From: an uncultured Bacillota bacterium
GTDB lineage: Bacteria; Bacillota; Clostridia; Peptostreptococcales; Anaerovoracaceae
Direction: 5' to 3'
Length of the DNA stretch: 46,371 nt
Assembly (NCBI GenBank): GCA_949292945.1
Contig: CASFAX010000011.1
Coordinates: 1-46,371 of the forward strand
The translations under genes and the position numbers were made by a program. The notes below the pieces were generated by a model that was not told the DNA's origin, did not search any database, and saw nothing but the letters and a program-made list of their open reading frames with translations. The first letter of the stretch is position 1. Each line of letters starts with the position of its first letter. Shown here in pieces: positions 15,501-24,875 of this stretch.

Positions 15501-16364
15501 TCAGTATTTCTTTCTCTTTCTCAGCTCCTCCACGCCGGCTCTGTATGACCGGTACCTAAGCGGGCTGATGGTGCCTTCCTCTACCTCTTCCCTGACCCGG
15601 CACCCCGGTTCTTCCAGGTGCATGCAGTCGTCAAACCTGCAGCCGTAAGAGGCCTTAAATATCTCCGGATAGTATTCCGAAAGCTCTCTTTCGTCCATAT
15701 CCGGAATGTCAAAGGATGTAAATCCCGGAGTGTCGAACACCATTCCGCCAAAGGCTTCAAAGAGCTCCACGTGTCTGGTAGTGTGCCTTCCTCTGTCGGT
15801 CTTTTGACTGATTCTGCCGGTTTCCATGGCTGCCTCGGGAACCAGCCTGTTTATTATGGTGGATTTCCCCACTCCCGACGGCCCCGCAAAGGCGACGGAG
15901 CAGCCTTCCATGTATTTTTCCAGTTTCTCAATGCCCTGGCCTGTCCTTCCGCTGACGGTTACCACAGGGTAAAGAGGCTCGTATACTTCCTTAAGCTGTG
16001 ACAGGATACCTTCGTCTGCTTCATCTATCTTATTTATGCAGATGACAGCTCCGGCTCCCGCCTTTTCAGCCGTTACCAGAAACCTGTCTATTATTCCGAA
16101 GTCGGGGGCAGGCTTTGACGCGGTGACTACCGTTATAAACCTGTCTACGTTAGAAACGGGAGGACGTATGAATGAGTTCTTCCTCGGATGTACCGATTCT
16201 ATGACCGAATCTCCGTCGTCCCTGACCTGAAGCTCCACTATGTCACCGACAGCCAGTATGAATCTGTCCTTTTTGAATTTTCCCCGGCCTTTTGCCTGAA
16301 ATACGCCGTCAGCGGTCTTTACATAGTAAAAACCGCCGATGCCTTTAATTATTATTCCCGTCAT
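15501..16364 (-). CDS. rsgA: ribosome small subunit-dependent GTPase RsgA
   Basis: This 287-residue assembly factor for the 30S ribosomal subunit is a circularly permuted GTPase. An N-terminal OB fold (residues 1-70) is followed by G4 INKIDE, then G1 GPSGVGKST, switch region GRHTTRHVEL and G3 DTPGFTSF. The C-terminal zinc-binding segment is C-x4-C-x-H-x5-C (CRFDDCMHLEEPGC). The order and length are standard. The gene follows prkC after 11 bases. Confidence 0.97.
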   Translation of the reverse strand: MTGIIIKGIGGFYYVKTADGVFQAKGRGKFKKDRFILAVGDIVELQVRDDGDSVIESVHPRKNSFIRPPVSNVDRFITVVTASKPAPDFGIIDRFLVTAEKAGAGAVICINKIDEADEGILSQLKEVYEPLYPVVTVSGRTGQGIEKLEKYMEGCSVAFAGPSGVGKSTIINRLVPEAAMETGRISQKTDRGRHTTRHVELFEAFGGMVFDTPGFTSFDIPDMDERELSEYYPEIFKASYGCRFDDCMHLEEPGCRVREEVEEGTISPLRYRSYRAGVEELRKRKKY

Positions 16365-16375
16365 AACAGTTCTTC

Positions 16376-18205
16376 CTAAGCCGTGGCTGAAGAGTCGCCG
16401 CCTGAAGGTTCACCTGAGCCGGAATCTCCTCCGGTCTCACCGCCGTTTCCAGAGTCGCCGCCGGTTTCGCCGCCGTCTCCTCCGGTTCCTGTGGATGGCG
16501 ACTTGGCTATGACTATGTCAACCGTAGTTCCTTCTTCAAGCTCAGTACCCTCCGGATACTGCTGCTCCATTATGGTTCCCGGCTCGTAGAGGTTGCTTTC
16601 CGCATACTTAGGTATGCCCAGAACAAGACCCTGATCCGCAAGGGCTGTTTCGGCCTGATCCACGGTCAGTCCCAGAAGACGAGGCACCTTAGGGTTCTCC
16701 TTGCCCTGGCTGACTACTATGTTTACAGGTGTGTCCTTATCCGCACTGGTTCCCGGACCCGGATCCTGATCCATTATATATCCCTCTTCGTACTCGCTGC
16801 TGCTGTTCTCGCTTACGGTTCCGAGGGTAAATCCGTATTCCTCCAGAGTCTCACGTATGGAGGATTCGTCGTACTTTTCTCCTACCAGGTTAGGAACCAG
16901 ACTGCCTTCTGAGCTTACGCTTATGTCGACGGTTACCGTCGAACCTTCCTTAACCTTCACCCCTTCCTTAGGCGACTGGGATACGACTACTCCGGGATCC
17001 TTTTCATCGGTTTCCACTTCCTCGCCCATCTCTATCTTAAGGCCTGCGGCTTCAAGTTCATCCTTTGCCTCCTCGTATGTCATGTCGAGGACGCTAGGAA
17101 TTTCCACATCGGCCTTTCCTCCGATAAATCCGAGAGCATAGAGCGCCCCGAAAACAGCGGCAATCAATACCACCGCGGCTGCGATGCCGATTGCGGCTTT
17201 TTTGCCCTTGCCGCCTTTGCCGCCTCCCTCGGAGGAAGCCTTCTTTGACTGCTTTTTCTGCGACTTTCCGGACTCTCCCACGATCTTCGCAAGTTCTTCG
17301 TCGTTATTTTCTTCCGTTCTCACCGGAATGTTCACCATCGTAGGGCTCTTGCCCGCTCCGGCAAAAACGCTGTCCCCTACGCGGCTGGAGATAAACTCCA
17401 GATTGCTTAAATCCGCAAGCATTTCGTCTGCCGTAGCATATCTGTTGGACTGGTATTTATCGGTAGCCTTCATGACTATCTGTTCCAGAGCCGGAGGAAT
17501 TCCCGAGACTATCTTTGAAGGAGGTGTAATCTCGTTGTTTATGTGCATCAGAGCCACCTGAACCGGGTTGTCCCCGTCAAAAGGCACTCTTCCCGTAAGC
17601 ATCTCGTAGAGAACTATTCCCAGGGAGTAGATGTCGGAACGCTCGTCCACGTACGAACCTCTCGCCTGCTCCGGCGAAAAGTAGTGAACGGATCCTATTA
17701 TCTTGCTGGTTTCAGCGACCATGGTGGAGCTTGACACGGCTCTTGCTATACCGAAGTCGGTAAGCTTTGCAATACCGTCGGTAGTTATCATGATGTTGTG
17801 TGGCTTTACGTCCCTGTGGATGATATTGTGTTTATGAGCAAGGCTTAAAGCCGAAGCCACCTGCTTCGTTATCTCTATGGCCGTCTTGTAGTTCAGAGGA
17901 CCTTTTTCGGCAATTATGTCGCTTAAAGGTCTTCCGTCCACCAGCTCCATGACTATAAAGTGGATGCTCCCTTCAGCTCCCACGTCGTAAACGCCTACGA
18001 TATTGGGATGCTGAAGTCCCGCAGCCGCCTGAGACTCCCTGTTGAAGCTTTCTATAAACTGGGCGTCCTTTGTAAACTCCGGTCTGAGAATCTTTATAGC
18101 TATATATCTGTTGAGAAGTCTGTCCCTTCCCTTATATACGACTGCCATGCCGCCTTCGCCGATTTTTTCAACCAGCTCGTATCTGCCTGCAAGTAGTTTA
18201 CTCAT
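16376..18205 (-). CDS. prkC: PASTA-domain Ser/Thr protein kinase
   Basis: This 609-residue membrane kinase has a cytoplasmic kinase domain (residues 8-270: GEGGMAVVYKG loop, Lys38, HRDVKPHN with Asp132, DFG 150-152, activation loop with Ser/Thr cluster). A juxtamembrane linker of low complexity follows, then one membrane helix near 337-360 and three extracellular PASTA repeats of about 65 residues each. PASTA domains bind muropeptides or lipid II, and the kinase controls cell-wall growth, division or spore germination. An unusual 40-residue tail rich in Gly, Ser, Asp and Glu (GETGGDSG repeated) follows the last PASTA domain. The start overlaps the phosphatase gene by eight bases. Confidence 0.95.
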   Translation of the reverse strand: MSKLLAGRYELVEKIGEGGMAVVYKGRDRLLNRYIAIKILRPEFTKDAQFIESFNRESQAAAGLQHPNIVGVYDVGAEGSIHFIVMELVDGRPLSDIIAEKGPLNYKTAIEITKQVASALSLAHKHNIIHRDVKPHNIMITTDGIAKLTDFGIARAVSSSTMVAETSKIIGSVHYFSPEQARGSYVDERSDIYSLGIVLYEMLTGRVPFDGDNPVQVALMHINNEITPPSKIVSGIPPALEQIVMKATDKYQSNRYATADEMLADLSNLEFISSRVGDSVFAGAGKSPTMVNIPVRTEENNDEELAKIVGESGKSQKKQSKKASSEGGGKGGKGKKAAIGIAAAVVLIAAVFGALYALGFIGGKADVEIPSVLDMTYEEAKDELEAAGLKIEMGEEVETDEKDPGVVVSQSPKEGVKVKEGSTVTVDISVSSEGSLVPNLVGEKYDESSIRETLEEYGFTLGTVSENSSSEYEEGYIMDQDPGPGTSADKDTPVNIVVSQGKENPKVPRLLGLTVDQAETALADQGLVLGIPKYAESNLYEPGTIMEQQYPEGTELEEGTTVDIVIAKSPSTGTGGDGGETGGDSGNGGETGGDSGSGEPSGGDSSATA

Positions 18206-18953
18206 ATATATCTTCCTCCGTAATCCTGATACATATAGCAGTGATGTTATCGCTGCCTCCGTTTAAGTTGGCTGTCTCCACCAGCTCCGCGCATATGTCG
18301 GACATGGATTCGTCCTTTTTAAGATGCGCTATGAGCTCAGGTTCCGTAACCTCCGAATACAGCCCGTCTGTACATATCAGAATGATGTCTCCTTTTTTGA
18401 TTCTGACGGTGAAAAAATCCGCCTCCACCAGGTCGTCGGCTCCGATGGCTCTGGTGATCATGTTCTTGTCGTCCCTTTCCATAGCCTCGGCTCTGGTGAT
18501 GATTCCGGCCTTTACCAGAGTGTTCACATAGGTGTGATCCTCTGTAATCTGCTCCAGATTATCGTCCCTCAGAATGTATGCCCGGCTGTCTCCAACGTTT
18601 ACTATGTATATGGAATTGTCTCTGTTATACGGGACAAAGGCTGCAACTACCGTAGTCGCCATTCCCCTGTTTTTCGCGTGCCATCTGGCCACATCCCTTA
18701 CCCGGCTGTTGGCATCGGAAATACATTCGAGAAAGTATTCCCTGATTTCGTCCTCTGTCTTAAGATCCTCCACAGGATGATCTTCGACAAAGCTTGCAAC
18801 GGCATTTACCGTGGTTCTGCTGGCAATCTCTCCCGAGCGGTTTCCTCCCACGCCGTCGGCAACTATGAACACCCGGTCCTTCTTCATGACGAAGAAAGCG
18901 TCTTCGTTATTGCTCCTCCTGATACCTTTGTCGGTTTTAAACCCTACTTCCAC
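18198..18953 (-). CDS. prpC: PP2C-family Ser/Thr protein phosphatase
   Basis: This 251-residue metal-dependent phosphatase reverses PrkC phosphorylation. The family's metal-binding Asp residues lie in NNEDAFFV, VADGVGGNRSGEIAS, ICTDGLYSEV and GGSDNITAICI, and VGDSRAYILR is the central strand. It starts at a GTG with AAAGGAG nine bases upstream. The gene is coupled by overlap to the kinase. In many Bacillota rlmN lies between rsmB and this gene; here only a 27-bp gap is present. Confidence 0.95.
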   Translation of the reverse strand: MEVGFKTDKGIRRSNNEDAFFVMKKDRVFIVADGVGGNRSGEIASRTTVNAVASFVEDHPVEDLKTEDEIREYFLECISDANSRVRDVARWHAKNRGMATTVVAAFVPYNRDNSIYIVNVGDSRAYILRDDNLEQITEDHTYVNTLVKAGIITRAEAMERDDKNMITRAIGADDLVEADFFTVRIKKGDIILICTDGLYSEVTEPELIAHLKKDESMSDICAELVETANLNGGSDNITAICIRITEEDIYE

Positions 18954-18980
18954 CGGAAGCTTCTCCTTTCGTCAAATACG

Positions 18981-20270
18981 TTATATTCTCTTTCTCATGA
19001 GAGCCATGAAAAATCCGTCCGGGCCGTCCTTTTCCGGAAGCAGCTGCTTCGTGTCAACCAGCTCAAACTCCCTGCTCTTCCGTAGGAACTCCCCTACCAC
19101 GTCGGCATTTTCAAGCCTGTTTAAAGTGCAGGTGCTGTATAAAAGCTTTCCGCCCGTCTTAACGTAGGCCGAAGCGCTTTTTAGAATTCTGAGCTGCTTT
19201 TGGGCCAGAGACTTTCCCCTGTCGGCTACGTCTCTCAGCTTTATCTCCGGTTTTCTCCTGACTACTCCAAGGCCTGTGCAAGGCACGTCGGCGAGGACGC
19301 AGTCCCCTTTTCCCCTCAGGTCTTCTCTTATCCTTTCGCTGTCAAAGACTGATGACCTGATTATATCTATGCCCAGCCTCTGGGCTCCCTTATCTATTAA
19401 ATCTATCTTATGGTGATGAATGTCAAGGGCATATATGATGCCGGTATTTTTCATCATCTCCGCCATGGCAAATGATTTGCCACCGGGAGCTGCGCATACG
19501 TCCACCACCGTCTCTCCCGGCTTAGGATTAAGAAGCTCCGCCGCCATGAGAGATGCTTCGTCCTGAACGCTGAAATGACCTTCCGAAAACAGCTTCGAAT
19601 CAAGAAGCCCACTTCCCTTTACCTTAAGGCTAACTCCCCTTGCAGAGTTTTCCCCCGGCCATACGGGAAAGCCTGCGTTCTTAAGATCCTCGGTCAGCTT
19701 CTCCGTAGTCGTCTTAAGGGTGTTTGTCCTTATGAAAAGGGGCGGCGTCTCGTTTCCCTCCTTAAGGAGATGTTCGGTCTTATCCAGGCCGTACTGGTCG
19801 AGCCACATTTCCACTATCCACCTTGCATAGGAATACCTAACCGAAAGGTAACCTGCGGCATCCTTTTCCTTATCGGGATAAGGAAAGTTTTCTCTCATCT
19901 TCAGGTAGTTTCTCAGCACTCCGTTTATGAAGCCGTCCCTTCCCGGAATAATCCTTCTGGCAAGCTTGACAGTCTCGCTTACGGCCGCGTAATCGGGCAC
20001 GGAATTCATGAACTCTATCTGGCATATGCCAAGGCGCAGAAGGCATAGAGGCTGAGGCTTGACGCTTTTAATCCCCTTGGTTACCAGCCTGTCTATGGCA
20101 TAGTCGATGAAAATCCTGTTTTCTGTAACGGCGTACACCATCTCCCTTACGAAAGCCGGTGACTCCGGATTGTCAAAGACCAGTATACGGTTCAAAACTA
20201 TGTTGGAATATGAATTTTCCTTTTCCATTTCCAGAAGGACTCTGTATGCCGTCTTTCGGTTATCGTTCAT
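18981..20270 (-). CDS. rsmB: 16S rRNA m5C967 methyltransferase RsmB
   Basis: This 429-residue enzyme methylates a cytosine of 16S rRNA using S-adenosylmethionine. The N-terminal ~140 residues form a NusB-like RNA-binding domain. The C-terminal Rossmann domain shows DVCAAPGGKS, ALDIHHHK, LADVPCTGLG with one catalytic Cys, and LYSTCTLNRLEN with the second. The frame is open to 20309, but the ATG at 20270 has GGAGG seven bases upstream and begins the family N-terminus (NDNRKTAYRVLLEM). Confidence 0.95.
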   Translation of the reverse strand: MNDNRKTAYRVLLEMEKENSYSNIVLNRILVFDNPESPAFVREMVYAVTENRIFIDYAIDRLVTKGIKSVKPQPLCLLRLGICQIEFMNSVPDYAAVSETVKLARRIIPGRDGFINGVLRNYLKMRENFPYPDKEKDAAGYLSVRYSYARWIVEMWLDQYGLDKTEHLLKEGNETPPLFIRTNTLKTTTEKLTEDLKNAGFPVWPGENSARGVSLKVKGSGLLDSKLFSEGHFSVQDEASLMAAELLNPKPGETVVDVCAAPGGKSFAMAEMMKNTGIIYALDIHHHKIDLIDKGAQRLGIDIIRSSVFDSERIREDLRGKGDCVLADVPCTGLGVVRRKPEIKLRDVADRGKSLAQKQLRILKSASAYVKTGGKLLYSTCTLNRLENADVVGEFLRKSREFELVDTKQLLPEKDGPDGFFMALMRKRI

Positions 20271-20352
20271 AATGCGGCCTCCGGATCCGGAAGCACCTCT
20301 TCCGGACAAAATACCAATGCCTTAGCTCTGCGATTTCCTCATACTCTATATT

Positions 20353-21285
20353 TTATTGCAATATTCTCCCGATTTCAATGGCGTTTCCCCTCAAAAAGGC
20401 GTCGACGGGCATTTTTTTCTTTCCGGGAGCCTGAATTTCGGTAATCTTAAGTATTCCTCTTTTAAACGCTATGTCTATTCCTCCCGGGCCTGCAGCCGTA
20501 ATCGTTCCCGGCGCGGCCTCAAGCCGAGGATTCGTCACTTTGGCGGCCCAGACCTTAAGCTGAACGTCACCGTAATAGAAATACGTTCCCGGCCACGGGT
20601 TGAAGGCTCTCACCTTACGCTCGGCTTCTTCCGCCGTCTCCCCCGAAAAGTCCAGTCTGCCGTCCTCTTTTCTTATCATGCCGGCATAGCTTGACAGTGA
20701 GTCGTCCTGTTTCTCAGGCGTTATCTCCCCCTTTTCTATGAGGGGAAGGGTCTCTGTCAGAAGCTTTGCTCCCGCCTCGGAAAGCTCGTCCATCAGCTCC
20801 GCCGTCGTCTTTTTTTCAATGGAAACCTCAGCCTTTGTCAGCATGTCTCCCGTATCGAGGCCTTCGGCCATCTGCATAATCGTAACCCCTGTCTTTTCCT
20901 TTCCGGAAAGTATGGCGTGCTGAACAGGAGACGCTCCCCTGAATTCGGGAAGGAGGGAGCCGTGAATGTTGATACACCCGAACTTCGGAAGCTCCAGAAC
21001 CTCCTTCGGCAGGATCTGGCCGTAAGCAGCGACGATGATTATGTCCGGTGCGTACTCCCTGAGAGCGCTTAAAGACTCTTCGTCTCCCCTGAGCCTTGCA
21101 GGCTGCATTACCTTAAGACCCAGCTCAGAAGCCGCTTCCTTTACCGGCGAAGGTATGACCTTCTTTCCACGGTTTTTCTCTCTGTCGGGCTGGGTGAACA
21201 CCATGCCTATGTCGTATCCCGCCTCCGCGAGAGCCTTGAGAGGCTTTACGGCAAAATCCGGGGTTCCCATGTAGACTGTCTTCAT
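20353..21285 (-). CDS. fmt: methionyl-tRNA formyltransferase
   Basis: This 310-residue enzyme formylates Met-tRNA for initiation, with 10-formyltetrahydrofolate as donor. The catalytic region reads NIHGSLLPEFRGASPVQHA (Asn, His), followed by TGVTIMQMAEGLDTGDM with the catalytic Asp. The C-terminal OB-like domain contains AFNPWPGTYF. It lies 15 bases after def, the standard pairing of formylation and deformylation. Confidence 0.97.
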   Translation of the reverse strand: MKTVYMGTPDFAVKPLKALAEAGYDIGMVFTQPDREKNRGKKVIPSPVKEAASELGLKVMQPARLRGDEESLSALREYAPDIIIVAAYGQILPKEVLELPKFGCINIHGSLLPEFRGASPVQHAILSGKEKTGVTIMQMAEGLDTGDMLTKAEVSIEKKTTAELMDELSEAGAKLLTETLPLIEKGEITPEKQDDSLSSYAGMIRKEDGRLDFSGETAEEAERKVRAFNPWPGTYFYYGDVQLKVWAAKVTNPRLEAAPGTITAAGPGGIDIAFKRGILKITEIQAPGKKKMPVDAFLRGNAIEIGRILQ

Positions 21286-21300
21286 AATCTCTCCCGCCTT

Positions 21301-21774
21301 CTATTCTTCCTCGTCGTCCTGAGGATTTCTGATGTTGGTCGCCTTGTCTGTGTATAAGACGCCGTCCAGATGGTCGTACTCGTGGCACATAACAACGGCG
21401 TCAAAGCCTTCAAACTCGTACTCCTGTCTGTTTCCGTCAAGGTCGAGAGCCGTAATCTTTATCTTTTCCGGCCTTTCCACGGTTCCGCAGAGTCCCGGAA
21501 CGGAAAGACACGCCTCGTCCCCAGTCTGAGTACCTTCTTTTTCCGTGATTTCCGGATTTATCATAAAGTAAACTCTGTCAGGCTCGGGTTCTGCCACGAA
21601 CATTCTCCTCATGACGCCCACCTGAGGTCCCGCAATACCCACTCCCATTTCGGCTCTCATGGTCTCCAGCATATCCTCCATGGTCATTCTTATGTGGTCG
21701 TTTACCTCTGTTATCTCTCTGCATTTCTTTCTTAAGATGGGATCTCCCTCTTTTACAACGTTTCTGATTGCCAT
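21301..21774 (-). CDS. def: peptide deformylase
   Basis: This 157-residue metalloenzyme removes the formyl group from new proteins. Motif 1 is GVGIAGPQVG, motif 2 is EACLSVPG (Ala instead of the common Gly in EGCLS, a known clostridial variant) and motif 3 is CHEYDHLDG with both metal His residues and the catalytic Glu. The acidic C-terminus (DDEEE) is short. It sits between priA and fmt in one transcript. Confidence 0.96.
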   Translation of the reverse strand: MAIRNVVKEGDPILRKKCREITEVNDHIRMTMEDMLETMRAEMGVGIAGPQVGVMRRMFVAEPEPDRVYFMINPEITEKEGTQTGDEACLSVPGLCGTVERPEKIKITALDLDGNRQEYEFEGFDAVVMCHEYDHLDGVLYTDKATNIRNPQDDEEE

Positions 21775-21790
21775 TTTCTATTATCTCCTT

Positions 21791-23794
21791 CTATATCATC
21801 CCGTACGGATTTATATCTATGGAAAGGGGCTCCTGCTTCCTTTCGGCCATGTTGTCCGACAAAGCGTTCAGGTAATATACGAATCTGTTCCTCTCCCCTT
21901 TGGGGCACTTTAAAAGCAGTCTGAACGCAAAACCGTCTCTGTTCTTCGGCCCGCGGCTCTCTCTCGGCCCCAGGATTTTTCCACCGGTCTCCTCAAAGCC
22001 CTTTTTCGAAAGGAACCTTACCGTTTCGTCCGCCTGGGTCTCCGCCGTTTCCACGTTTCTGCTGAAGGTTTCCACGGCGATTATATCTGAAAAAGGCGGA
22101 TACTTCATCAGCCTTCTCATTTTGATTTCCTCCCTGTAAAAGCCTTCGTAGTCATAGGCCGCCGCAGCCTTTACGGCCGCATTTTCGGGATCAGTGGTCT
22201 GAACTATCACTCTGCCCTTTCCGTCTCCTCTTCCGGCTCTTCCTGAAACCTGGGTAATGAGCTGAAAGGTCCTCTCAGGCGACCTGTAATCCGGTATATT
22301 AAGGCTGACATCGGCGTCAATGACTCCCACAAGCCCTACGTTTTTAAAATCCAAGCCCTTGGCGACTATCTGAGTCCCTATGAGAATGTCCGTCTTTCCG
22401 CTTCCGAAATCCTTAAGTATCCTGCTTATGCTGCTTCGCTTTACGGCAGTATCCAAGTCAAGCCTGTCTACGGAAGCTTCCGGAAACATCTCCGAAACCT
22501 GTTCGGTGACCTTCTCCGTTCCCTTGCCACTGTACTTCAGCTTTCCGCCGCACTCGGGACACTCCCTTGCCGCCGGGAACTTCCTTCCGCAGTAGTGACA
22601 TACGGCCGCGTTTTCCCGTTTATGATATGTAAGGGATATTCCGCAGTCCGGACATTTCAGCGGAGCTCCGCATTCTTCACAGAATATGTAGGGAGAATAG
22701 CCCCGTCTGTTTAAAAAGAGGATTACCTGACGGCCCGCCTTGAGCTCATCGCCAACGAGCTGGTGAAGCTTTCTGCTTATGACGGTAAAGTTTCCCGCTC
22801 TTATCTCGTCCTTCATGTCGACGATTTCCACATCCGGAAGAGGATTTTCGTTGTATCTCTTCTCAAGCTTTAAAAGCCTGTATATACCTTCTTCCGCCCT
22901 GTTATATGAAACCACCGAAGGCGTCGCGCTTCCCGCTATGAGAACGCCGTCGCAGGCCATAAGCCTTTTCACGGCGATGTCTACAGCTTCGTACTTCGGG
23001 GTCATGTCGGACTTGTACGTGGCTTCGTGCTCCTCGTCCATGACGATGAGGCCTATGTTTTCCGCAGGAGCAAAGACTGCCATCCTCGCCCCGATTATTA
23101 TGTCGGCTTCTCCTTTTCTGATTCTCGTCCACTCGTCGAACCGTTCTCTGCCCGTAAGCCGGCTGTGCAAAACGGCGATGCGGTCTTTTCCGAACCTTCC
23201 GATAAACCTCTCCGTTATCTGTCCGGCAAGGGCTATCTCGGGAACCATGATTATAGCCTTTCTGCCGAGAGCGATAGTCCTTTCCGCAGCCCGCATATAT
23301 ACTTCCGTCTTTCCGCTTCCCGTTACGCCGTAGAGAAGAAAATTCTCCTGCTTTCTCTCTTCCAGAGCCTCGTATATCTCGTTTAAAGCATTCTTCTGCT
23401 CCGGAGTAAGCCGGGATATATCCTGAGTCTCTCCCTCTCTGTCCTTTAGAGGCTTCTTTTCCTTTCCCGGTTTCGGAGGCTTTCCAGAAGGCACAAAGCA
23501 GCGGACCGCATCGATATACTTTATGGCGTACCTCTGCTTCATCCACATACAGGTTTCAACCATTTCCGGAGTAAGGGATATAAAATCGCTGACGCTTACT
23601 ATGTCCTTAATCTTAGATACGTCGCAGGACGGAGCAACATCGGTCTGAAAAACGTAGGCGTCCTTTTCGCCTTTGCCCTTTCCGAAGGTAACCTTGACTC
23701 CGTCCCCGATTTTCACGCTGTCAGGCGCTCTGTACGTGTAGAAAACGTCTGTGAATCTGGATTTATTGTTGATTACTACGTTTACATATTTCAT
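21791..23794 (-). CDS. priA: primosomal helicase PriA
   Basis: This 667-residue superfamily-2 helicase restarts stalled replication forks. The N-terminal DNA-binding domain is followed by Walker A GVTGSGKTEVY, Walker B VMDEEHE (the DEEH form), and two zinc sites built from CEECG, CPDCG, CHYCG and CPECG. Helicase motif VI lies in QVSGRAGRG. The frame is open to a GTG at 23854 inside asnA, but the family N-terminus (KYVNVVINN) points to the ATG at 23794, even though its ribosome site is weak. Confidence 0.95.
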   Translation of the reverse strand: MKYVNVVINNKSRFTDVFYTYRAPDSVKIGDGVKVTFGKGKGEKDAYVFQTDVAPSCDVSKIKDIVSVSDFISLTPEMVETCMWMKQRYAIKYIDAVRCFVPSGKPPKPGKEKKPLKDREGETQDISRLTPEQKNALNEIYEALEERKQENFLLYGVTGSGKTEVYMRAAERTIALGRKAIIMVPEIALAGQITERFIGRFGKDRIAVLHSRLTGRERFDEWTRIRKGEADIIIGARMAVFAPAENIGLIVMDEEHEATYKSDMTPKYEAVDIAVKRLMACDGVLIAGSATPSVVSYNRAEEGIYRLLKLEKRYNENPLPDVEIVDMKDEIRAGNFTVISRKLHQLVGDELKAGRQVILFLNRRGYSPYIFCEECGAPLKCPDCGISLTYHKRENAAVCHYCGRKFPAARECPECGGKLKYSGKGTEKVTEQVSEMFPEASVDRLDLDTAVKRSSISRILKDFGSGKTDILIGTQIVAKGLDFKNVGLVGVIDADVSLNIPDYRSPERTFQLITQVSGRAGRGDGKGRVIVQTTDPENAAVKAAAAYDYEGFYREEIKMRRLMKYPPFSDIIAVETFSRNVETAETQADETVRFLSKKGFEETGGKILGPRESRGPKNRDGFAFRLLLKCPKGERNRFVYYLNALSDNMAERKQEPLSIDINPYGMI

Positions 23795-23823
23795 CTTTCG
23801 TAAACTTGCTTCACTCTTTGTCC

Positions 23824-24834
23824 CTACAGGAGGAATATGCCGCTCTTCCTGCACTCCTCTATCATATCCTCAGGCCATACGCTTACCTGAACCTCGCCTA
23901 TATGGGCTTTTCTCAGGAAGTACATGCAGAGTCTGCTCTGTCCGATTCCTCCGCCTATGGAGTACGGAAGCTCGCCGTTAAGTACGGCCTTCTGGAATGC
24001 AAGCTCCCTTCTGTCGTCGGCTCCGGCAAGTCTGAGCTGCCTGTCCATGGCGTCTGCGTCTACTCTGATTCCCATGGAGGAAATCTCAAAAGCTCTTTCA
24101 AGAACGTCGTTCCAGAGGATGATGTCGCCGTTAAGCTCCCAGTCGTCGTAGTCAGGAGATCTTCCGTCGTGCTTTTCGCCTGACTTAAGAGCTCCTCCTA
24201 TCTTCTCTATGAATACGGCTCCGTGGGCCTTGCAGATGAGGTCCTCTCTCTCTTTAGGAGTCTTGTCCGGGTAAAGATCCTCCAGCTCCTGGGTGGTTAT
24301 AAAGTATATCTCGTTAGGAATTTCCGTCTGAATGTCCCTGTAAAGCCTGTTAACGTAGTCGCCCAGGTTCTTGATGGCATTGTATATGGTTATTACGGTC
24401 TCGTGCAGGTATTCCGTGGTTCTCTGCTCTCTGGTTATTACCTTCTCCCAGTCCCACTGGTCCACGTATACGGAGTGAAGATTGTCAAGCTCTTCATCTC
24501 TTCTGATGGCGTTCATGTCGGTGTAAATGCCGTTTCCCGGCTTTATACCGTATTTTCCTAAAGCCATACGCTTCCACTTTGCGAGAGACTGAACTATTTC
24601 GACCTTTCTTTCGTCCATGTCCTTAAGGGTAAACTCCACCCTTCTCTCCACGCCGTTCAGATTGTCGTTGAGTCCCGATTCGGGAAGGACGAAAAGCGGC
24701 GCGGACACACGTCTTAAATTAAGTCCGTATGCCAGCTCCTGCTGGAAATAGTCCTTGATCTTCTTGATTGCTCTCTGAGTTTCCACCGGCCCGATTACAG
24801 ATTTATAATTCTCCGGTCTGATTAGCTGTGACAT
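23824..24834 (-). CDS. asnA: aspartate-ammonia ligase (asparagine synthetase A)
   Basis: This 336-residue enzyme makes asparagine from aspartate, ammonia and ATP. It is related to class II aminoacyl-tRNA synthetases and contains the family stretches [18 protein letters not shown] near residue 50, [11 protein letters not shown], and the C-terminal [12 protein letters not shown] that closes the ATP site. Length is typical (about 330). A TAAGGAGG ribosome site precedes the ATG. No T-box leader is visible in the 41-bp gap to the upstream queH. Confidence 0.96.
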   Translation of the reverse strand: MSQLIRPENYKSVIGPVETQRAIKKIKDYFQQELAYGLNLRRVSAPLFVLPESGLNDNLNGVERRVEFTLKDMDERKVEIVQSLAKWKRMALGKYGIKPGNGIYTDMNAIRRDEELDNLHSVYVDQWDWEKVITREQRTTEYLHETVITIYNAIKNLGDYVNRLYRDIQTEIPNEIYFITTQELEDLYPDKTPKEREDLICKAHGAVFIEKIGGALKSGEKHDGRSPDYDDWELNGDIILWNDVLERAFEISSMGIRVDADAMDRQLRLAGADDRRELAFQKAVLNGELPYSIGGGIGQSRLCMYFLRKAHIGEVQVSVWPEDMIEECRKSGIFLL

Positions 24835-24875
24835 AGTCTTTCCTCCTTATATTCTTTTAAGCCAGGTCGCTAAAT

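Noticed and set aside
18324-19085. 253-codon plus-strand frame over prpC
   Set aside because: Shadow of prpC and of the end of rsmB; no recognisable domain.
24835-24875. possible T-box leader for asnA
   Set aside because: Only 41 bases separate asnA from queH and no T-box motif or terminator is present.
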